Numbered from the stretch's first letter, positions 16,941-25,534 are shown. The stretch: 49,158 bases of DNA from CAWCQC01 sp963819905 (GCA_963819905.1 CAWFXP010000002.1:1-49158), one strand, 5' to 3'. Numbers and translations are program-made. Notes: a model not told the origin generated them from the letters alone.

Positions 16941-18734
16941 ATGCAACGGCCCCCCAGGCGACATCGAGAGCGGCGACGATCGGGTACCCACCCGGCCGGG
17001 CGGCGAGGCCTGCTCGTCGTCCTCGTCCTGGCGGGCGCGGCCGTTACGGCCGCCGCCACGGCAGCCAGTGTCATGGGCTTGCTGCCGCTTCAGATCGTGC
17101 TTCCGAGCGGCGACCTCGTCGTCGAGGCAACCGGCCCGTCGGGGGCATCCGTGAGCATCGGGACGCCGACGGCCTCCGGCGGAAGGCCCACCTACGTCGG
17201 TGCAGAGTGCTCACCGGGGAGCGGCACGTTCCCGCTCGGACAGACGACCGTCACCTGCACGGTGGGAGACTCCGCTCAGCAAACGGCTTCCGGCTCGTTC
17301 ACTGTCACCGTGCAGGACACCAACCCTCCCTCGCTCACGGGCATACCGGGCGACCAGACGATCGCTGCGACGAGCCCCTCAGGGGCGAACGTCTCCTTCG
17401 GCCTCCCGAGCGCAACCGACACCGTCGATCCGTCGCCGTCGGTCAGCTGCTCGAGGAGCCCCGGTCTCTTCCCTGTCGGGAGCACCACGGTGACCTGCAC
17501 GGCGACGGACGGCTCCGGCAACACCGACTCGGGCTCGTTCACCGTGACGGTCACGCCCTACGTCGGCCCGCCTCCACCGGGGCCCGGGCCTCCACCTACC
17601 GGCGCGCCGGTGCTCTCCGTACCTTCGGGCGTGAGCGTCGAGGCGACCGGGCCGAGCGGGTCGGTCGTCAACTACGGCTTCGTGTCCGCCTCCGACGGCG
17701 AGGACGGCCAGCTACCCGCGAGCTGCAGCCCAGCCTCGGGCCAGACCTTCCCGCTCGGCCAGACGACCGTCACCTGCAGCGCGACGGACAGCGACGGCAA
17801 CACGGCGACGAAGTCGTTCGTGGTCTCGGTTACCGACCACACCGATCCGGTGCTCCAGTTGCCGCCCGATCTCTGGATCCAGACGACGGAGACCTCGCTT
17901 CCGCGAACCGACTCCCGCATCACGACGTTCCTCGGCGCCGCAGCGGCCGACGATCTCGTCGACCCCGACCCGGCGATCGCCCACAACGCGCCGGCCACCC
18001 TCCCGGCGGGGGAGACGGTCGTCACCTTCACGGCGACCGATTCCTCCGGGAACACGGCGACCGGCACGGCCAAGGTGACCATCTCGCCGGATCCGCCGCC
18101 CACCGGTGGTGACGACCGCAGGCCGCCCGCAAACGTCTCGAACGTCAAGGCCAAGCTCGGGGACAAGAGCGTCAGAATCACCTGGAAGAACCCGGCGGAC
18201 GGCGACTTCGACCACGTCCTCGTCAGCCGTCAGCCCGGGAAGTCCGGCGAGCCGTCGAGCGTCGTCTACGAGGGCAGCGGCGCGGGCCTGGTGGACAAGG
18301 GGCTCGAGGTCGGGACGCAGTACCGCTACCTCCTCGTCACGTACGATCGCGCGGGCAACCATCCCGCCGGCGTCGCGCTCGTCGCCGTCGGACGCCGTCA
18401 GCTCCTTCGCCGGCCGGCCGATGGAGCGGTCGTCAGACGGCCTCCGACGCTCGGCTGGGCGAGGATCACCGGCGCGCGCTACTACAACGTGCAGCTCTGG
18501 TACGCGCCGAGCCGAGCGTCGGCGGCCGGCACAGCCTTCCGGAAGGTTCTCAGCGCCTGGCCGACGGCGAGCAAGCTGCCGCTCGAGCAAGCCTGGACGT
18601 ACGCGAGGAAGCGCTACACGCTGAAGCCCGGCATCTATCGCTGGTTCGTCTGGCCCGGAATCGGGTCTCGCCCGAACAACGACTACGGCGATCTCATCGG
18701 CCGAAGCGAGTTCCGGGTCGTCAAGCGGCGGTAG
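16941..18734 (+). CDS. Secreted HYR-repeat/fibronectin type III surface protein
   Basis: About 597 aa from ATG 16941, with a basic start, a hydrophobic export segment (GLLVVLVLAGAAVTAAATAA) and then four HYR-like beta-sandwich repeats. Each carries VEATGPSGxxV, FPLGQTTVTC and SFTVTV. A Pro-rich linker (PPPPGPGPPPTGAP) lies between repeats 2 and 3. Next is a fibronectin III domain (NVSNVKAKLGDKSVRITWKN to AGNHPAGVALV), then an unnamed C-terminal domain (ARITGARYYNVQLWYAPSR, RYTLKPGIYRWFVWPGIGSR) ending VVKRR. The same FN3 plus C-terminal module recurs at 24.9-25.5 kb. It is probably an exported adhesive or envelope protein. The gene is intact, unlike its paralogue. Confidence 0.85.
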   Translation: MQRPPRRHRERRRSGTHPAGRRGLLVVLVLAGAAVTAAATAASVMGLLPLQIVLPSGDLVVEATGPSGASVSIGTPTASGGRPTYVGAECSPGSGTFPLGQTTVTCTVGDSAQQTASGSFTVTVQDTNPPSLTGIPGDQTIAATSPSGANVSFGLPSATDTVDPSPSVSCSRSPGLFPVGSTTVTCTATDGSGNTDSGSFTVTVTPYVGPPPPGPGPPPTGAPVLSVPSGVSVEATGPSGSVVNYGFVSASDGEDGQLPASCSPASGQTFPLGQTTVTCSATDSDGNTATKSFVVSVTDHTDPVLQLPPDLWIQTTETSLPRTDSRITTFLGAAAADDLVDPDPAIAHNAPATLPAGETVVTFTATDSSGNTATGTAKVTISPDPPPTGGDDRRPPANVSNVKAKLGDKSVRITWKNPADGDFDHVLVSRQPGKSGEPSSVVYEGSGAGLVDKGLEVGTQYRYLLVTYDRAGNHPAGVALVAVGRRQLLRRPADGAVVRRPPTLGWARITGARYYNVQLWYAPSRASAAGTAFRKVLSAWPTASKLPLEQAWTYARKRYTLKPGIYRWFVWPGIGSRPNNDYGDLIGRSEFRVVKRR

Positions 18735-18745
18735 GCTCGCGACTC

Positions 18746-18782
18746 CCTCGCGCCGCAGGTGAAGCGAACCTGCGGCGCGAGG
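18746..18782. terminator. 15-bp perfect hairpin behind the HYR gene
   Basis: CCTCGCGCCGCAGGT at 18746-18760 pairs perfectly with ACCTGCGGCGCGAGG at 18768-18782 around a 7-base loop. It starts 12 bases after the stop codon. There is no T-tract. Confidence 0.65.
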
Positions 18783-18804
18783 CGCTCCGCGCCTCGACCG
18801 TGCC

Positions 18805-18834
18805 TTGACCTGGATCGGTTCGGTACCCGATGAT
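18805..18834 (+). promoter_or_regulatory. Promoter of InlB-repeat paralogue 1
   Basis: TTGACC at 18805-18810, an 18-base spacer and GATGAT at 18829-18834. The leader that follows (CCATCGAGGTC, then GAGGGAGGGA) and the 35-base distance to the ATG are shared with the promoter of the neighbouring paralogue, which supports the assignment. Confidence 0.6.
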
Positions 18835-18869
18835 GATTCACCATCGAGGTCAACTGAGGGAGGGAATCG

Positions 18870-20093
18870 ATGAACGAGGCGAGACCTGAAAGGAGGGGCG
18901 TCCGACTGCTCCTCCTGCTAACGCTCGCGGGCGCATTCGCGGCGGCGCTGGCCGCGGCGCCGGCAGCGAACGCGGGGCTCTTCACGATCGAAGCGACACT
19001 CGACATCACCCTGGCCGGCACCGGCAGCGGCTCGGTGATCTACCCCGACGAGACCCTGGTGGTGCGCACCTGCACGCCGACGTGCTCGACGGAGTACTCG
19101 TGGTCCTCGTTCTTCGGCACGCCTGACACGCCGGAGATGACCGCTGTGGCTGCGGCAGGCTCGACGTTCACCGGGTGGACCGTCTCGCCGGAAGCAGCGA
19201 TCGAGAGCGGTTGCGGCCTCTCGATCTTCTGTGAGGTCGACATGGGTCAGCGGAACAACGCGACCGACACGGTCTCAGCGACTGCGACGTTCGCGCTGGC
19301 CCCGAACACCTTTCCGCTCACGGTCCTGAAAGCCGGGAGCGGGCAAGGAACCGTGACCAGCGCGCCGGCCGGGATCGACTGCGGCGCGGACTGCTCCGAG
19401 AGCTACGCCCAGGGCAGCGTCATCACACTGACCCCGACGCCTGCTACCGGCTCCACGTTTGCCGGCTGGAGCGGCGCCTGCACGGGCACCGGGGCGTGCG
19501 TCGTCACAATGAACGCCGCGCAGTCGGTGACCGCGACCTTCGATACGCAGACCTTCCCGTTGACCGTGACGGTGGTGGGAACGGGAGGAGTCAGCAGCAA
19601 CCCCGAAGGTATCGAGTGTCCGACCACGTGCACGACAAGCTTCGCTCAGGGAACGCAGGTCGTGCTGACCGCTCAGACGTCACCCCAGTTCCTGTTCGAG
19701 GGCTGGGAAGGCGCAGGCTGCACCGGCACAGGTACGTGCACGGTGTCGATGACCCAGGCTCAGTCCGTCACGGCGACCTTCGCCGCCGCACCGGTCCAGG
19801 CCTCGGTTGTCGCAACCACGATCCGCAGGACCGGGCCGCGCAGGGCGATCCGGCAGCTCAGAGTGACCATCGACGCCGATGAGGATCTGACCAGGATCGT
19901 CCTGCGTGTCCGTCGGGGCGGCGTGACCCTCCAGTCACGCACGATCCGAAACTTCGAAGCCGACAGGGCGATCGTGATCATGAACCTCAGAAACGGCATC
20001 GCGCCCGGCCGGGCCCAGTTGAACGTCACCTTCGTCAACACGGTGGGCACCCAGAAAGTCCAGAACCGGGGGATCCGGATCCCCAGGCGCTAG
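18870..20093 (+). CDS. Secreted InlB-type repeat protein, paralogue 1
   Basis: A 407-aa exported protein. The signal peptide is clear (VRLLLLLTLAGAFAAALAAA, then PAANA). Three divergent InlB B-repeat-like units follow, each with a GxG..V strand, a Cys pair and a GW motif: STFTGWTVSPEAA, STFAGWSGACTGTGACVVTM, FLFEGWEGAGCTGTGTCTVS. An unnamed C-terminal domain of about 95 residues follows (IRQLRVTIDADEDLTRIVLR, GGVTLQSRTIRNFEAD, GTQKVQNRGIRIPRR). The ribosome site GAGGGAGGG is strong. The neighbour at 20259 is a tandem copy. Function unknown; a surface structural or binding role is likely. Confidence 0.85.
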   Translation: MNEARPERRGVRLLLLLTLAGAFAAALAAAPAANAGLFTIEATLDITLAGTGSGSVIYPDETLVVRTCTPTCSTEYSWSSFFGTPDTPEMTAVAAAGSTFTGWTVSPEAAIESGCGLSIFCEVDMGQRNNATDTVSATATFALAPNTFPLTVLKAGSGQGTVTSAPAGIDCGADCSESYAQGSVITLTPTPATGSTFAGWSGACTGTGACVVTMNAAQSVTATFDTQTFPLTVTVVGTGGVSSNPEGIECPTTCTTSFAQGTQVVLTAQTSPQFLFEGWEGAGCTGTGTCTVSMTQAQSVTATFAAAPVQASVVATTIRRTGPRRAIRQLRVTIDADEDLTRIVLRVRRGGVTLQSRTIRNFEADRAIVIMNLRNGIAPGRAQLNVTFVNTVGTQKVQNRGIRIPRR

Positions 20094-20110
20094 GCCGCGC
20101 CTACGGCATC

Positions 20111-20146
20111 GGGAGAGGCTGGGCCCAGCCGGGCCCAGCCTCTCCC
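20111..20146. terminator. 16-bp perfect hairpin after InlB paralogue 1
   Basis: GGGAGAGGCTGGGCCC at 20111-20126 pairs fully with GGGCCCAGCCTCTCCC at 20131-20146 around an AGCC loop. It sits 17 bases past the stop and has no T-tract. Confidence 0.7.
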
Positions 20147-20193
20147 GCCGCCGGTACGCCGTGAAATGCGGTGCGCGATTCCCTCGTCCGGGC

Positions 20194-20222
20194 TTGACCC
20201 GCCGACGCCGTCGTCCGATGAT
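20194..20222 (+). promoter_or_regulatory. Promoter of InlB-repeat paralogue 2
   Basis: TTGACC at 20194-20199, a 17-base spacer and GATGAT at 20217-20222. The ATG at 20259 is 36 bases beyond, and the leader again contains CCATCGAGGTC and GAGGGAGGGA, as in paralogue 1. Both genes are therefore likely driven by the same sigma factor or regulator. Confidence 0.6.
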
Positions 20223-20258
20223 CTTCGGGCCCATCGAGGTCTACCGAGGGAGGGACCG

Positions 20259-21482
20259 ATGAGGGAAGTCAACTCACGGAGGAGAGGACGCAAGTTCGTA
20301 CTGCTGCTCGCGATCGTCGGAGCGTTCGTGACAGCTCTCGCCGCCTCGCCGGCGGCGAATGCCCTGCCCATCGACTTCACCTTAGAGAACACGCTCACCA
20401 TCAACCTGGCCGGAACCGGCGGTGGCCAGGTGAACTTCCTGGACAACGGCGGCGTCGCCCGAACCTGCACGCCGACGTGTTCGGAGGAGTACATCTGGAA
20501 CATCTTCGTCGCGTCGGACAAGCCGACGCTGACGGCGATCGCGGCCGCCGGCGCGACGTTCACGGGATGGACGGTCTCACCGGCCGGAGCGATCTTCAGC
20601 GGGTGTGGGGCCTCCTCGATCACGTGCAGGGTCGATATGGGCTTCAACGATCCGCTCGGGATCACGGTGACGGCGAACTTCGCGGTCGCTCCCAACACGT
20701 TCCCGCTCACCGTCCTCAAGGCCGGGACGGGAACGGGAACGGTGACGAGCGCCCCTGCGGGGATCGACTGCGGTGCCGACTGCTCCGAGAGCTACGCCCA
20801 GGGCAGCGTCATCACGCTGACGCCGACCCCCGACGCGGGCTCCACGTTCACCGGCTGGAGCGGCGCCTGCACCGGCACCGGGGCGTGCGTCGTCACGATG
20901 AACGCCTCGCAGTCCGTCACCGCTACGTTCGATACGCAGACGTTCCCGCTCAACGTCACGATCGAGGGATTGGGAGGCGTATCGAGTAACCCGGAGGGCA
21001 TCTCCTGCCCGGAGGGCTGCACGGCCAACTTCCCGCAGGGAACGCAGGTCACCCTGACCGCCCAGGGGGCGCCCGGGTACGAGTTCGAGGGCTGGGAAGG
21101 CGCCGGCTGCACCGGGAACGGCACCTGTGTCGTGACCATGAACGCCGCGCAGAGCGTGACCGCGTCGTTTGCCCCGGCGCCGGTTCAGGCGTCGGTGACC
21201 CGGACGACGATCCGCAAGACGGGGCCCCCCGGACGCATTCGCCAGCTGCGCGTCACCGTCAACGCGCAGGAGGATCTCGCGCGGATCGTCCTTCGTGTCC
21301 GGCGAGGTGGCGTCACCCTCCAGTCACGCACGGTTCGCAACTTCGAGGCCGACACCGCGGTGCTGATCATGAACCTCCGGAACGGCATCGTCCCCGGTCG
21401 GGCTCAGCTGAACGTGACCTTCGTGAACAGCGTCGGAACGCAGAAGGTGCAGAACCGGGGGGTCCGCATCCCGCGGCGCTGA
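20259..21482 (+). CDS. Secreted InlB-type repeat protein, paralogue 2
   Basis: A 407-aa protein, the tandem homologue of the gene at 18870. The signal peptide is KFVLLLAIVGAFVTALAASP, then AANA. Repeats are ATFTGWTVSPAGAIFSGCG, STFTGWSGACTGTGACVVTM and YEFEGWEGAGCTGNGTCVVT, followed by the shared C-terminal domain (IRQLRVTVNAQEDLARIVLR to VQNRGVRIPRR). Strict conservation of the last 95 residues contrasts with looser N-terminal repeats, so the C-terminal domain probably has a common function such as envelope attachment. The ribosome site is GAGGGAGGG. Confidence 0.85.
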   Translation: MREVNSRRRGRKFVLLLAIVGAFVTALAASPAANALPIDFTLENTLTINLAGTGGGQVNFLDNGGVARTCTPTCSEEYIWNIFVASDKPTLTAIAAAGATFTGWTVSPAGAIFSGCGASSITCRVDMGFNDPLGITVTANFAVAPNTFPLTVLKAGTGTGTVTSAPAGIDCGADCSESYAQGSVITLTPTPDAGSTFTGWSGACTGTGACVVTMNASQSVTATFDTQTFPLNVTIEGLGGVSSNPEGISCPEGCTANFPQGTQVTLTAQGAPGYEFEGWEGAGCTGNGTCVVTMNAAQSVTASFAPAPVQASVTRTTIRKTGPPGRIRQLRVTVNAQEDLARIVLRVRRGGVTLQSRTVRNFEADTAVLIMNLRNGIVPGRAQLNVTFVNSVGTQKVQNRGVRIPRR

Positions 21483-21500
21483 CCACACACTGACCGAGAA

Positions 21501-21531
21501 CGAGTCCGGGCCCCACACGGGCCCGGACTCG
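21501..21531. terminator. 13-bp perfect hairpin, bidirectional terminator
   Basis: CGAGTCCGGGCCC at 21501-21513 pairs with GGGCCCGGACTCG at 21519-21531 around a CACAC loop. It lies between the convergent ends of InlB paralogue 2 and the cupredoxin gene, so it can serve both. Confidence 0.7.
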
Positions 21532-21554
21532 TCTCACCCCCGCGTCGTTCTGCG

Positions 21555-22004
21555 CTACGTGACGGTGAAGCTGCCGTTCATCGACGAGGCGTGCGGGTCG
21601 CACACGTAGGTGTAGTCGCCCGCCTCGAGCGTCAGGACCCAGGTGGCGGAGCCGGTCTCGCCGACGTCGGTCGTCTCGTCGACTCCGCCGGCGCCGGTGA
21701 GATGGAAGTTGTGCGCGTCCGACAGGTCTTCGATCTGGAACTCGTAGGTGCCGGCCGGAAGCGACTCGACCGGAGCACCGTCCATCGTGAGGGTGATCGT
21801 GAAGCCGGGGCCCACGGTGCCGACGAGTGTGCCGGCTGTCTCCTCCGTTGTCGTCTCGCCGCCGGCGGCCTCGGTCGTAGCGGGCTCGGTCGCCGCTGCC
21901 GCGGTCGTCGCCTCACCGGAGTCGTCGCTCCCTCCGCAGCCGGCTGCGACGAGGAGCGCTCCCCCGACGATCGCCAGGACTGCCATCCATCGCAAACTGC
22001 GCAT
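21555..22004 (-). CDS. Cupredoxin-like lipoprotein
   Basis: A 149-aa exported copper protein. The N-terminus (MRSLRWMAVLAIVGGALLVA) ends in a lipobox AAGC, so the mature Cys is lipidated. A Thr/Glu/Ala-rich linker leads to a single cupredoxin barrel. Likely type 1 copper ligands are the His in LSDAHNFHLTG and the C-terminal cluster YVCDPHASSMNGSFTVT (Cys, His, Met). The spacing fits plastocyanin/amicyanin-like proteins. It is presumably an electron carrier or copper binder on the outer face of the membrane. The ATG at 22004 is preceded by AAGGGTGGCGAG. Confidence 0.85.
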   Translation of the reverse strand: MRSLRWMAVLAIVGGALLVAAGCGGSDDSGEATTAAAATEPATTEAAGGETTTEETAGTLVGTVGPGFTITLTMDGAPVESLPAGTYEFQIEDLSDAHNFHLTGAGGVDETTDVGETGSATWVLTLEAGDYTYVCDPHASSMNGSFTVT

Positions 22005-22104
22005 GCTCTCGCCACCCTTCGTCCGTCGTTGTCGGTCGTTCGGTACTACCCGGCAGGAGTGGGATCGGATTCCCGCTCCCGTGCTCTGGCGGCAGAGCAG
22101 TGCA

Positions 22105-22548
22105 CTACACGCCCGTGCGGGCGCCACGGCCGGACTCCGCGTCGAGCCAGGCGCGATTCAGGGCGCGCTGCAGGTAGATCACGTGCAGGAAGAAGACGAC
22201 GAAGAGGATCGCGGCGAGGATCGCGCTCACCTTCGAGCCGCCCGGGGCGGTCCACTCCTGGACGTGGCGTACCCGGCGCGTCGTCACGAAGGTCGTGATC
22301 ACGCCCGTGACGAGAGCGAGCGGGTAGAGGGCCATCACGATCGTGTCGAGAACCGGCGAGTTGTGGAACGGCTTGCCGACCGCCGCCGAGTAGTCCCGCA
22401 GCTCGCGGTTCACCTGGTACCACCAGACGATCCCCCAGATCCCGAGGGTGATCAGGACGATCAGCCACAGGGCCGTCGGATTCCTCGTCTGTACCCGTGC
22501 GCCGCTCAGCTCGAGCTGGCGCGCGGTCTGAATCTGCATCGTGGGCAT
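22105..22548 (-). CDS. DUF4234 membrane protein
   Basis: A 147-aa small membrane protein. It starts MPTMQIQTARQ, then has a first helix (TALWLIVLITLGIWGIVWWY) followed by QVNRELRDYS, which is the typical DUF4234 signature. A second hydrophobic segment is PVLDTIVMALYPLALVTGVI and a third is SAILAAILFVVFFLHVIYL, followed by the charged tail RALNRAWLDAE. Function unknown. It diverges from the Gly/Ser-rich gene at 22667 over a region with repeated CTCGAA motifs. Confidence 0.78.
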   Translation of the reverse strand: MPTMQIQTARQLELSGARVQTRNPTALWLIVLITLGIWGIVWWYQVNRELRDYSAAVGKPFHNSPVLDTIVMALYPLALVTGVITTFVTTRRVRHVQEWTAPGGSKVSAILAAILFVVFFLHVIYLQRALNRAWLDAESGRGARTGV

Positions 22549-22577
22549 CGCCGGTGGAGTCTACTCACCGGGCGCCT

Positions 22578-22647
22578 CCCTCGAACGAGGGTAGCCATCC
22601 CTCGAACGGGGTGCCTCGAAGGAGTAGGCGATCCCCCGAATGGGGGG
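22578..22647. promoter_or_regulatory. Cluster of CTCGAA-centred near-palindromes between divergent genes
   Basis: CCCTCGAACGAGGG (22578-22591), CCCTCGAACGGGG (22599-22611), CCTCGAAGGAG (22614-22624) and CCCCCGAATGGGGG (22633-22646) lie in tandem. The first two centres and the last two are each about 21 bases apart. TACAAT at 22648-22653 immediately follows and fits a -10 for the gene at 22667. Tandem operators for one regulator are likely. Confidence 0.45.
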
Positions 22648-22666
22648 TACAATGTGAAACAGCGGG

Positions 22667-23508
22667 ATGGAGGAGGGAGAACTGACTGCGGTCGGCCTGT
22701 GGCGGCGTGTCGTCGTAGCAGCGCTGTGCGGTCTCGCATTGGCCGTGTTCGCGCCGGCTGCGCTGGCCCAGGAGGCCCCGCCCGATGACGGCGGGGTGAC
22801 GACCGTACCCGTCGAGGAACCACCGCCTCCCCCCGACAGCGCGCCGGATCCCCCTCCGAGTAGTGGCGGCGGCGGAGGCGGCGGAGGCTCCGGCGGCGGC
22901 GGGGGCGGCTCCGGAGGTGGAGGCGGCGGCTCGAGCTCGGGCGGCGGCGGGTCGTCGTCCGGCGGCGGCTCGTCCGCACCCTCGGGCGGGTCGAGCAGCG
23001 GCGGCGACAGCTCTCCTTCGGTCGGCAGCTCCGGAGGGTCGAGCGACTCGTCGGCAGGCGGCGGTTCGTCGTCGAACTCGAAGCCCGAGAAGCAGAAGCC
23101 CGCACAAGCCGAAGCCAGAAGCCGGAGAAGAAGCCCGAGAAGAAGAAGCCGAAGCCTGCCGAGCAGAAGCCGGCCGAGGAACAGGCGGCAGTGATCCCGG
23201 CCGACGCACAGATCACGCCGCCCTCAGACCCTCCCGTCGAGACAGAAGCGCCCGCCCAGCCTCTGGCGGCTCCTGCCGCGTTCGCAGCCTCCGACGACTC
23301 GACGCTCTCCGGCGCTGCGCCTCTCTTGCTCGGGCTCCTCGGACTGGCAATCGTCCTGCTCGGCCTCGCAGCGTTGCCGCCGTGGACGCTTCGGCGTAGC
23401 TCGGTCTCGGCGATGGTCGCCCACCGCCGGCTCGAGATCGGCCTGGTCGGCACGGCGGTGCTGGCGAGCGCCGCCATCGGACTGCTGATCACGACGGTGG
23501 CCGCCTAG
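22667..23508 (+). CDS. Exported Gly/Ser-rich, C-terminally membrane-anchored protein, one frameshift
   Basis: The N-terminus is a signal peptide (VVVAALCGLALAVFAPAALA). An acidic Pro-rich stretch (EEPPPPPDSAPDPPP) leads into about 90 residues of Gly/Ser-rich linker, then a Lys/Pro-rich segment. The frame breaks at about 23100 in an AAG-rich run; in the corrected frame the protein continues KPAEEQAAVIPADAQITPPS and reaches a transmembrane helix (GAAPLLLGLLGLAIVLLGLA), then a second helix near the C-terminus. It has no LPxTG motif. It probably spans the cell wall and links the membrane to surface structures. The stop is 3 bases from the next gene. Confidence 0.7.
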
Positions 23509-23511
23509 CGC

Positions 23512-25531
23512 ATGCGGCGGCGCTGGCTCGTCCTTCTCGCTCCGCTCGTCATCGCAGCGGCGGTGCTCGCGGCGACGGCGACCGGCTGGCCCTGCCCAGA
23601 TCTCGATCGGACCGACGGTCGACGACCGTCCCCGATCCCGGTTGACAACTGCCCGTTTGATCCGAACCGGGTCAAGACGGACACCGACAACGACGGCATC
23701 GGCAACGTCTGCGACCCCACCCCGAACGGCCCCGACGCAGACAGCGACGGAGTCCCAGACAGCCACCGACAACTGCCCAGCGACTGCGAATCCCGGCCAA
23801 GACACGACACCGACAATGACAACATCGGCGAACGTCTGCGACCCCACCCCGAACGGGCCCGACGCAGACGGCGACGGAGTCCCAGACAGCACCGACAACT
23901 GCCCAGCGAACTCGAACCCCGGCCAAGAAGACACGCGACGAGACGACAACATCGGCAACGCCTGCGACCGCCACCCCGAACGGACCCGACGCAGACAACG
24001 ACGGAGTCCCAGACAGCACCGACAACCCTGGAACCGCGAGCGCACCGGGTCCCGGAGAGACACCGACAGCGACAACATCGGCAACGTCTGCGACCCCACC
24101 CCGACCGGCCCGACGCAGACAGCGACGGAGTCCCAGACAGCCACCGACAACTGCCAGCGCACGGACTCCGAAACCCGCGGACGGTCAGTGGAGGACACAG
24201 ACGGAGACGGCTTGGCGAAACGTCTGCGACGGAACGCCCGACAGGCGACAGCGACGGCGATGGCGATGCGAAAACGCCAACGACAACGTGCCCCAACTGC
24301 GTCCGGTTGCGAACCCAGCCCGACGACTCGACGACGTGAGCGAGCGACGGCTGCGGTGCAACATGCCAAGGTACGTGATCCCGTCAACGTCGCCGGCCCT
24401 GTCGTCACTCCCGTCCAGCAGTGACCGTGGAGGCGAACGGTCCGGACGGGTCGGAGTGACAGCTACTGGCACCGCGACGGCAACTGACGATTTCGACGGC
24501 ACATCCCGAACGTGACGTGCACACCTGCCGTCAGGCTCGACGTTCCCCCTCGGGAACGACGACGGTGACCTGTACTGCGACGGACAGCGCGGGCAATACC
24601 GGTTCCGCGTCGTTTACCGTCACGGTCGCCGACCGGAGCGCGCCGGTCCTCTTACCTCCCCGAGCGATCTGTGGATCCAGACGACCGACGAATCCGTTCC
24701 CAAGACTGATGCACGTATCGCGAACTTTCCTCGCCGATGCAGCGCCGACGACCTCGTCGACGCAAGCCCAGTCATCTCGAACAACGCCCTAGCACCTTCA
24801 CCGCCGGGCGAGACGGTGGTCACCTTCACCGCCACCGACGATTCCGGAAATACACACCCGGAACAGCAAAGGTCACGATCTCGCCCGACCCGCCGCCGGA
24901 CTCGAACCAGGATCGCCAGCCGCCCGACAACGTGTCGAACGTGAAGGCCAAGGTCGGCAACCAGAGCGTGACGATCAACTGGCAGAACCCCGCGGACAAG
25001 GACTTCGACCGGGTCGTCGTAACGCGCGAGCCGGGGACGAACGGCGGCGGGGCGACCATGGTCTACTCGGGAACGGCCGGCAAGCTCGTCGATCGGGGCC
25101 TCGCGATCGGGACGCAGTACCGGTATCTGCTCGTCGCGTACGACAAGGCGGAGAACCACCGCGCCGGAGTCGCGCTGGTGGTCCTCGGACGCCGGCAGCT
25201 TCTCCTCGGCCCGGCCGACGGCGCGACCGTGTCCCGCCCGCCCATTCTCAGGTGGGCGAAGATCGGTGGCGCGCGGTACTACAACGTCCAGCTCTGGTAC
25301 ACGCCGGGCCGCGGGGCGGCCGCCGAAGCAGCGCTGAAGAAGGTCTTCACGGCCTGGCCCGGCAAGAACCAGCTGAAGCTGAAGAAGAAGTGGAAGTACT
25401 CGGGCAAGCGCTACACGCTGAAGCCCGGCACCTATCGCTGGTACGTTTGGCCCGGAATCGGACCGAGGGCGAACAACACGTACGGCGACCTGCTCGGGCG
25501 GAGCGTCTTCGTCGTCAAGAAGCGCAAGTAA
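23512..25531 (+). CDS. Secreted thrombospondin type-3/HYR/FN3 protein, heavily frameshifted
   Basis: It starts MRRRWLVLLAPLVIAAAVLA (export signal). Thrombospondin type-3 calcium-binding repeats follow (TDNDGIGNVCDPTPNGPDAD, then SDGVPDS and DNCP), then a degraded HYR domain (GNTGSASFTVTVADRSAPVL), then an intact FN3 domain and the C-terminal domain seen at 18.4 kb (IGGARYYNVQLWYTPGRG, KRYTLKPGTYRWYVWPGIGP), ending VVKKRK. At least ten one-base indels scatter the first 1.3 kb across three frames, while the last 600 bases are clean. Comparing repeat units with one another shows the indels directly. It is either a true pseudogene or a repeat-driven sequencing failure. Confidence 0.65.
23679..24180 (+). 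repeat. Tandem thrombospondin type-3 coding repeats, period about 125 bp
   Basis: Units begin near 23679, 23801, 23929 and 24059, each with GACACCGACA-like and GTCTGCGACC-like segments followed by CGACGGAGTCCCAGACAGC. One-base differences between units (for example ATCGGCGAACG versus ATCGGCAACG, and ACAGCCACC versus ACAGCACC) shift the frame. Confidence 0.7.
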
Positions 25532-25534
25532 CGG

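Noticed and set aside
23679..24180. Regular repeats that could suggest a CRISPR array
   Set aside because: The units are about 125 bp, coding, and have no short repeat/unique spacer alternation; they are thrombospondin type-3 repeats.
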